From contig JBBPTG010000320.1 in the NCBI GenBank assembly GCA_038093975.1, forward strand, positions 1 through 24,803: a DNA stretch of 24,803 nucleotides, written 5' to 3'. Shown here piece after piece: positions 18,922-24,803 of this stretch. The notes beneath the pieces are model-generated. The model was not told the origin of the DNA, did no database searches, and saw nothing but the letters and a program-made list of their open reading frames with translations. How positions within the stretch are numbered: position 1 is the stretch's first letter; the number at the start of each line of letters is the position of its first letter. Position numbers and translations under genes: made by a program. Source of the DNA: Chalciporus piperatus (taxonomy: Eukaryota > Basidiomycota > Agaricomycetes > Boletales > Boletaceae).

Positions 18922-19577
18922 CCCCGCCCCTATTTTACTCGCACTTCTATTGTAGCATCGTAGTTTTTCACTTGTAAGTACATGTCTTCAATTGTATCCA
19001 ACATCCAAAGTAAATTCACGCCCTCAAAGTATATATAATACGCCAAAAGGTGGGTCATTCATGGCAGAGGAACTGCGTACAAGGATGGATTCACCTAACT
19101 TGAATTCTGTATCTCATTGCTCGCACCCCTGAGATGTCCGAGGAATCCAGCCCGCTGCAGCCAGGAGACATTGACCGCGAGTAAAGCATACTAGGTGAGT
19201 TCCGAGTCTCCCTCACTAGGCGTGACAGAACGCATCCCAGCAAAATGGCCGCACGTTGCTCTGTCGGAAGAGCGGAATATCTATCTTACTCGATGATTCT
19301 CTTGCTTTGGAGGAATCACCGATTTCCCATAATGTTGTACAGCACAATCTTCACAGTCCGAGCGTGTGTCGCAATTGACAACATCGACAATGTCAAGCCA
19401 TCTCCCACAAACTATGCAAAAATCCTTCGGATTGGTGACACGGCGAATCGCTGTGTTGAAGAGGCTCAGTGGTCCAAGACTGTGTCAGTCGCGCTGAAGG
19501 AACCAGAGTACATTCAAGGAACTGGGTTGACTGGAACGGATACGGTTCCTTTGAAGCCTGGTAGGTACGAGTGGGGT
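18922..19577 (+). other. Spacer with one doubtful short frame
   Basis: About 655 bases between the R-SNARE stop and the kinase-like gene stop. A plus-strand frame at 19245-19586 (113 codons, ATG start) has no motif I know and overlaps the kinase-like gene end by a few bases. TATATATAATACG near 19028 probably belongs to the SNARE 3' end. A small lineage-specific gene is possible but unsupported. Confidence 0.35.
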
Positions 19578-20540
19578 TTACGATGAGTTTGTACTAGTGT
19601 ATTTTTCAACTACCCTTCTGATGAAACGTCCATCATCTTCAAATCCAACAGCCCCCCACCACCCCCGCTCATCGTCATCCTCGTCTCGGACCCCAGCACA
19701 GCCAAAGTCAATCAAAACAGCCCTGGTTGGCTTTTCTGGAGGTGTGAGGAGTACCTCCTTCGGCTCTATTTCGCAGTGAACAATACCACGATATCCGAAA
19801 CTGTCGACGGCCTTGATTAGAGGTTCAAAGATAGCGGGGGTAATCCCAGCCGATGATATTTGGTCGGGACTGAGAGAGGGGATATATTCGAAAACGATAG
19901 CAGGTGGTTGGATGGCGCGTTCGTCTGGTGGTATGAACCAACCGGCCATCTCCAGACGAGGGATAACAGACCCCTGAAACTCGTACAACCGCTCATACGC
20001 TCTAAACTCCAAGTCGTAGGATGACTTCAAGAATCTGTAAAGTCGCTCCTCGTAGAGGACATAGTAGGCATTCCGTTCCTCTGGACTGAAATTAGCCAGT
20101 TCCTCCGGAGAAGAGGGCCAGGGGATCATCTCCCGCAGCTCGTCGTCGGCGAGCCTGGAGTTTTGTGGGCGAGCCATTGCAGCTGCCTGTTCGTTGACCA
20201 GTTTCCACGGGCGCGATCGGTAACTGGATTCCGGATTGGCCGCCATTCTCGTTTGGGTATAGCGGGGATCGTATATTTTGATTACCACCTGCTCGAGAGG
20301 CTCCGTGTCTGTTTTGGCGAGCACGACGACAGCGAATGAGACTGGTGTGAACAGTTTGCAGACAGTGAAAGTGATTTCAGGGCCGTCGAATGGTTTCAGA
20401 GAAAGCTTCTGACCCGGGAAGAATGCTTTGAGCGCATGCTCGGTGACACTACTAGTATGGAGAATGTTTGGATCAACAGATAGATTGTATGTCTTTTCCC
20501 TGTCTTACCTTGTGTCATCAAGTGTTGGGTTGTCATCCAT
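19578..20540 (-). CDS. Protein-kinase-like fold protein with altered catalytic residues
   Basis: Fungal protein of about 301 residues with the protein-kinase/aminoglycoside-phosphotransferase-like fold. Minus-strand exons: 20540-20509 and 20451-19578, with a GTAAGA donor and a CTAG acceptor. Kinase-like landmarks are VVIKIYD (Lys near 69, the ATP-contact lysine), a long helical insert with E/A-Y-ERLYEFQG and IPRL (about 155-175), a hinge-like AIVFEYI (about 197), the catalytic-loop position IVHCEIEPKEVLL (His 236) and LIDFGCA (Asp 259). In related fungal proteins the loop reads His-x-Asp-x-x-Pro-x-Asn; here Asp is Glu 238 and Asn is Glu 243. The metal-binding DFG is kept. It may be a pseudokinase or a diverged enzyme; which one is not decidable here. 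The last residues are Ser/Thr-rich. There is no signal peptide or membrane segment. Confidence 0.75.
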
Positions 20541-21382
20541 ATCAATCAAAGGACAGAGGAAGAGGGCGGGTCGTTGGCTTGGAAAATCCACGTTTCAGTG
20601 CCGGTGGCAAGCAAACAACAAACCTGCAAGCAAACAACTCAGTGACGCGGATGACTATAGTGGTCCCGGATGGACAAAAAAGAAAAGAAAATACTTTACA
20701 TAAAAGATAAATGGTTTTTGATCCAGTTCTTGCAAACGCTCTCGGAAAATTGAAATGGTGCTGACTAATGGTGGCGGTGCTACCAATTTGTTCTCCATCG
20801 ACAAGAATCAGATTTCCAGTTTATCGGACCAAGCGCCAACACGACTCCGAAGGGCGTTTACCTTTGTTGCTCCACTGCCCGGCTGTCGAATACATATTCG
20901 CGAAGACTAAAGCCGATGATCTCGGAGGTGAGCCTGACACAACTTTGGTAGGCCTAGATGCTGTCCGTGCAAAAGAGAACAGTTCTGTTTCCTGGGTTGC
21001 TAATTTCAACTTGCCTCATGGTCCGAACAATGGTGACGAGGCATCGGACAAAGAAGACGAAGGTCCCAGTGTAACGAATCATATCACGCGGCCGCCGAAC
21101 CTTAGCTGTCAAAGCTAGGTCTCGTCTTACTCAGCAGATCAGATAGCAATGTATAAAGATCCTGTCTGTGACTTCGTCTCCCCAGTCAATCTACCAGTGC
21201 TTTACCCTGTCTGTGTAGAGTTGGCTCTTCGTGCGACTTCACTTCCTCTTTGGTAGCTGAAGTTACATCTTTTTTGAGCCCATTCAGCTCGTTAGGCCGT
21301 ACAGCAAGGCCAGCCGATCACCAATTAGGCCGTGCTCTACTGGCCGGCTAACGATTGGCCGCTGGTGTATGGTCACCTAGGT
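20541..21382. other. Transition region, no confident gene
   Basis: This stretch holds two overlapping plus-strand frames. One starts at ATG 20756 and ends near 20909; the other spans 20768-21118 and includes VEYIFAKTKADDLGGEPDTT. Neither matches a family I know, and no splice joins them convincingly. They could be the remains of a small gene. From about 21290 the bases become rich in TTAGGCCG/GGCCGAT pieces, the most decayed edge of the 33-base repeat array that follows. Confidence 0.35.
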
Positions 21383-22060
21383 TAGGGATCGGCTAGTAAT
21401 AGAATGTACACGTAGAGTAGGGATCAGCCAATGTACCATTGTGCCCTGGCAGTGGGAATGGGCCCGGGCCAACACAAAGGTTCCATGAGGTAGGACCTGG
21501 CCGACTGGTGCTAATCACCCAGTCCTGCCTGCATCAGGGTTCGGCCCATAGAGAATAGGGATAGGCCGATGTGTAAACCCTCCATGTGTAGGGAGCGGCC
21601 AATGCAGGAAATGTTTAGGGGTGGGCATTGGCCACTGAATCATGTCTCCTACAGCAGGCATGGCCCGATAGATTGAGTGTCAATCGGTAGGGATGGGCCG
21701 ATGCAACCCGCCTCAGTAGGTAGGGATTGGCCCATGTATAGTTTGTCGATGTGTAGGGATGGGCCGATGCAGTCATTTCAATGTGTAGGCATGGGCCGAT
21801 ATACCTATTGTCACTAGGCAGGAATGGGCCGATGCAATCAGTGTCAATGTGTAGGGATGGGCCAATGGGTTGAGCCTCAATGCATAGGAATGGGCCAATG
21901 GGTTGAGCCTCAATGCTTAGGAATGGGCCGATATACCTATTGTCACTAGGTAGGGATGGGCCAATGCATTGATTGTAAATATGTAGGAACAGGCTAATGC
22001 AAACCTTGTTCTTGAGTAGGCATGGGCTGATCCAAAGCAAGCCACTAGGCATACTCCGGA
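21383..22060. repeat. 33-bp minisatellite array, about 20 imperfect copies
   Basis: A core of TAGGNATGGGCCRATGC recurs with a spacing of 33 bases (starts near 21556, 21589, 21688, 21721, 21754, 21786, 21819, 21852, 21885, 21918, 21951, 21984, 22017). Copies before 21650 are more decayed. The 16 bases between cores are variable, though pairs of copies share them (for example GGGTTGAGCCTCAATGC at two sites). Because 33 is a multiple of three, the minus strand stays open for 145 codons (22052-21615) as an 11-residue repeat (IGPFL plus six), which is probably a by-product. The array ends about 600 bases before the copia LTR. Confidence 0.9.
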
Positions 22061-22676
22061 ATCACTAAGAAGCTCTGATCAATCAATCAAAGACCCTAAT
22101 TGATTCCCGAGGTCCAGACTCACCCTCGCCCAGCCAGCCCCATTGGCCAATCCTGACAGCCGACTGATGATTCAAATCGCCTTCCAATCATCTGAATCTA
22201 TATCTAATGTCGCCATGGACCCCTCTAGCAGCCGAAATGCTCTCGAATATCTTGCTCGCCCACAGCTCAGGGAGATCGACGATCTCGCCCATCGTCGCAC
22301 CTGGGCACACATGGTTTTGCAGGCAGCGGTACAAAGCTGTTCTTCAGATCGTCTATCATTCGACTGATCATCCTCTAGCTGACTGCAGGAATTATGTCTG
22401 CCAGTGCCTCCCCATTTTCCCCACCTGTCTTGGACGCCATCCGCGACTCACTGGACATAGTTGCATCACGGTCTCAGGGTTGGCCTCTGCTGCCAACCCA
22501 CCGGCCCCCCCTCTCCCTCTCGCTGGACTATCGAACCTATGGCTGCCGCCTAGGGGCCTTGAGGCTGTATTGGGAATGGAGGTTCATGTTGAACTGGTGT
22601 CATCCTAAGCCATAAGGCTATGGACTACCAGAGCAGCATACTGCGTAGACACAAAGGGAGTTTGTGCTCGCTCACC
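22061..22676 (+). other. Region with a possible small two-exon gene fragment
   Basis: Between the repeat array and the LTR, a plus-strand frame from ATG 22215 reads MDPSSSRNALEYLARPQLRE and on to HMVLQAA. A possible intron (GTACAAAG at about 22329 to CTGCAG near 22388) is followed by another frame with SPPVLDAIRDSLDIVASRS, ending near 22615. The two phases do not join cleanly in my model. The pieces look protein-like, but I recognise no family. It may be a lineage-specific gene or part of an older element. Confidence 0.25.
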
Positions 22677-22825
22677 TGATTGCAACGTTGTGGTTGTGGT
22701 TAAAGAGTTGTATTAACTCAGATCGACTGAGTTTGAATATATAAGTGTACAGTGGTGATTACCTAATCAACTATCGTTTATGAAAACGTAGTGAACTATA
22801 CACTATGAGCGTAATACGTTCAACA
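22677..22825 (-). mobile_element. 3' LTR of Ty1/copia retrotransposon
   Basis: Directly downstream of the pol stop, the minus strand shows a polypurine tract (GCATGGGGGAG, 22826-22836) followed by TGTTGAACG, the usual boundary between internal DNA and a 3' LTR. The LTR start at 22825 is therefore well supported. A TATA-like ACTTATATATTC lies inside it (about 22735-22747). The far end is placed at the CA of GCAATCA (22677), giving about 149 bases, but the second LTR is outside the window, so this end is uncertain. Confidence 0.65.
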
Positions 22826-22891
22826 CTCCCCCATGCTTAGTGTACGCTAGTATATGCGAGCATAGTAAGAATGTATATTCATGCGCACAGA

Positions 22892-24803
22892 CTAATCGGC
22901 GCAATGTATCACTAGACCAAGGAGTGAACGGAACTTCTCGAATTTGATATAACCCAGATTCTTTGTAAAGATATCTGCAGGGTTTTCATTTCCTTCGATA
23001 TAGAAAAGTTCAACGTGTTTTTCCTCGATTGCATCACGAATTGTGTGATAAGCAATACATATGTGTCTATGCTTTTTCTGGTTGACGGGATTTTGTGATA
23101 AAAATATCGATCCCTGATTGTCGCCACAGAGAGGAACGGGTTTGAGATTATATCCCAATTCACTCAGCATTTGCTTTACACCAATGATTTGGTTGCAGCA
23201 ATTAGACAAAGCAATGTACTCAGCTTCAGTGGTACTGTTCGCTGTATTCTTTTGGAGATGCGAATTCCACATGAAAGCTGCATTCGCGAGTTTCAGGAAG
23301 TATCCTGTCTGCGAGCGTGAACGTTCTGGATCAGCTCCGAGATCAGAGTCAGAGAGTCCGATTAAACCAGAACCACTCTTTCCATCGTATATGAGAGCAT
23401 AGTCTCGTGTTCCCTTTAGGTACTTCACGATATAGAGTGCTTTATCAAGATGCTCTTGAGTCGGATTTGCCGATTGTCTCGCAAGTTGAGTAACTGCGTA
23501 GGCAATGTCCGGGCGTGTGCCGAGCATGATATAAAGTAGGGATCCGATGACCACTTGGAAACGCGTCCGTAACACAGGGTCAACATCTTGTGTGTTTTTT
23601 ATCAAATAATATCCCTGAGGTAAAGGGGTGCGTGCTGGTTTTGCGTCTTGCATACCGCAACGTTCAACCACCTTATCAAGGTAATCGCATTGATCAACAA
23701 AGATCAAGCGTTTGGATCGGTCTCGACGAATTCTCATGCGGAGAAATTCATTTGTCTCACCGAGATCGCGGCATTCCCATCATTTCATAAACTTTGCTTT
23801 GAGTTGATCAATCTCAAGCTTGTTGGGACCGCAAAAGAAGGCGTCATCCACATAAACAACGACATAGACTTTGCCGCGTGTGTAGACATAAATGCCTGCG
23901 TCTGAGTAAATCTTTTTAAAGCCTAGTTCCTCCATAGACTTCTTTAATTCGCGCCACCATGTAATACCAGCTTGTTTAAGGCCGTATAGTGCACGTCGAA
24001 GCTTGAGAACTTTGCCGGCTAACTCAGGTGTGGCAAATCCTTCTGGAAATTCCATATAGATTTCTTCTTCCAGTGGACCATATAGATATGCAGAACGCAC
24101 GTCTAGTCCAGTGATGTGCCAATCTTCTAGAGCGGCGAGTGCAAGCATCATTCGCACTGTCTCAAATCGGACAACTGGAGAGAAGATCTCATCGTAATCA
24201 ATTCCTTCGATCTGGGAAAATCCCTTCGCAACCAATCTGGCGCGTTTACGACCGTCGGTTTTGACGTCAAAGACCCATCGGTTTTTAATGACTTTCCGAT
24301 TTTTAGGTCTGTCGACTACTTCATACACTTTGCGTTCTTTGAGCATTTGCAATTCTTTCATGCATGCTTCACGCCAAAGCTTCTGTTCGTCGGATGGTAA
24401 TCGCTGAATGTCTCTGAAAGACCATTCGCGGTGATTGGGTTTTTCCTCTATGTCATTGATAGCTTTAGCACATAAATAACGTGCCAAGTCTACTCCCCCT
24501 TCCCGGGTTAGTCGTTCAATCTCCGTCTCTGAGTCCTCAGCTGATGCTGTTTCAGGAGCGGGTGGCTCAGGAGTTGATGGCAAACCACCGGGAATATTTG
24601 GTACTTTGGAGGAAGATTCTCCAGTGAGTTCCTTCCAGCGTGAGAGTCGTTCCACTTCCTTTACGGTTTTAGTGGGATGTTCGCGTTCGCCGTAGACATT
24701 TCCAGGTCGAAGCGGGATCTTGCGATCACGTTGTGGACGTTCTCTGCGACTAGTACGGTCGCTTTTAGGTGGTAATGCTGGTGGAGCATTGTTCGTCGGT
24801 ACA
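22892..24803 (-). mobile_element. Ty1/copia pol, partial: reverse transcriptase and RNase H, one in-frame stop
   Basis: 3' part of a copia-type polyprotein on the minus strand, open at the window edge (upstream coding continues beyond 24803). The reverse transcriptase begins with the family segment NRWVFDVKTDGRKRARLVAKG and includes LDVRSAYLYGPL (first catalytic Asp), ALYGLKQ and YVDD (catalytic pair). A TGA at 23780-23782 interrupts the frame between YVDD and WECRDLGET. Coding resumes in the same frame with PDIAYAVTQLARQS, the RNase H Asp region (LSDSDLGADPERSRSQTGYF), STTEAEYIAL, DNQGSIFLSQNP and ADIFTKNL, to the stop at 22892. The usual His-Ile-Asp-Ile is HICI here. Gag, protease and integrase are off the window. 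The stop makes this copy probably defective unless read through, but its otherwise intact frame suggests a recent insertion. Confidence 0.9.

Noticed and set aside
21615..22052. Minus-strand frame with an 11-residue repeat
   Set aside because: It is explained by the 33-base minisatellite, whose period is a multiple of three. There is no signal peptide, splice structure or codon bias to suggest a protein.

Overview
This window looks like nuclear DNA of a filamentous basidiomycete, probably an Agaricomycete. Nearly every gene is broken by several GT-AG introns of about 50-65 bases. Genes lie on both strands with short spacers, and the recognisable proteins are eukaryotic housekeeping types: profilin, Sec61-beta, a longin SNARE, Nop4 and a RING protein. 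All gene models below were built by hand from splice sites, frame continuity and remembered family consensus. No alignment or transcript was available. Nothing bacterial (operons, Shine-Dalgarno sites, CRISPR) is present.

Layout. 1-2244: gene-poor, nothing recognised. 2245-4232 (+): RING/coiled-coil protein. 4705-7046 (+): Nop4/RBM28-type ribosome-biogenesis protein. 7617-8810 (+): short-chain dehydrogenase with a 7-base exon. 8891-10396 (+): zinc-binding protein with a low-complexity His/Pro tail. 10746-12007 (-): Pro/Ser-rich coiled-coil protein, convergent with the previous gene. 12291-12953 (-): unknown small protein. 13067-13648 (-): profilin. 13896-14832 (+): secreted cysteine-rich protein, divergent from profilin. 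15038-15284 (-): decayed second profilin copy. 15382-15409: G-quadruplex-type (GGGGTT) tract. 15597-16793 (-): DEDDy 3'-5' exonuclease with a zinc-knuckle tail. 17310-17794 (-): Sec61-beta. 18031-18921 (+): VAMP7/Nyv1-like R-SNARE, sharing a 236-base divergent promoter with Sec61-beta. 19578-20540 (-): kinase-like protein with altered catalytic residues. 20541-22676: repeat-rich transition containing a 33-base minisatellite (about 21383-22060). 22677-24803 (-): 3' end of a Ty1/copia retrotransposon (LTR, RNase H, reverse transcriptase) that runs off the window.

The left 20 kb is ordinary compact gene space and the right 4 kb is repeat and transposon territory. Sec61-beta (ER translocon) and the R-SNARE (vesicle fusion) are both secretory-pathway genes read from one shared spacer. 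The other neighbours show no functional link. I did not find a clear new multi-gene system. The most notable points are the profilin pseudogene beside its intact relative, the kinase-like protein with a changed catalytic loop, the very small exons, the Nop4 homologue that seems to lack one RRM, and the 33-base repeat array.
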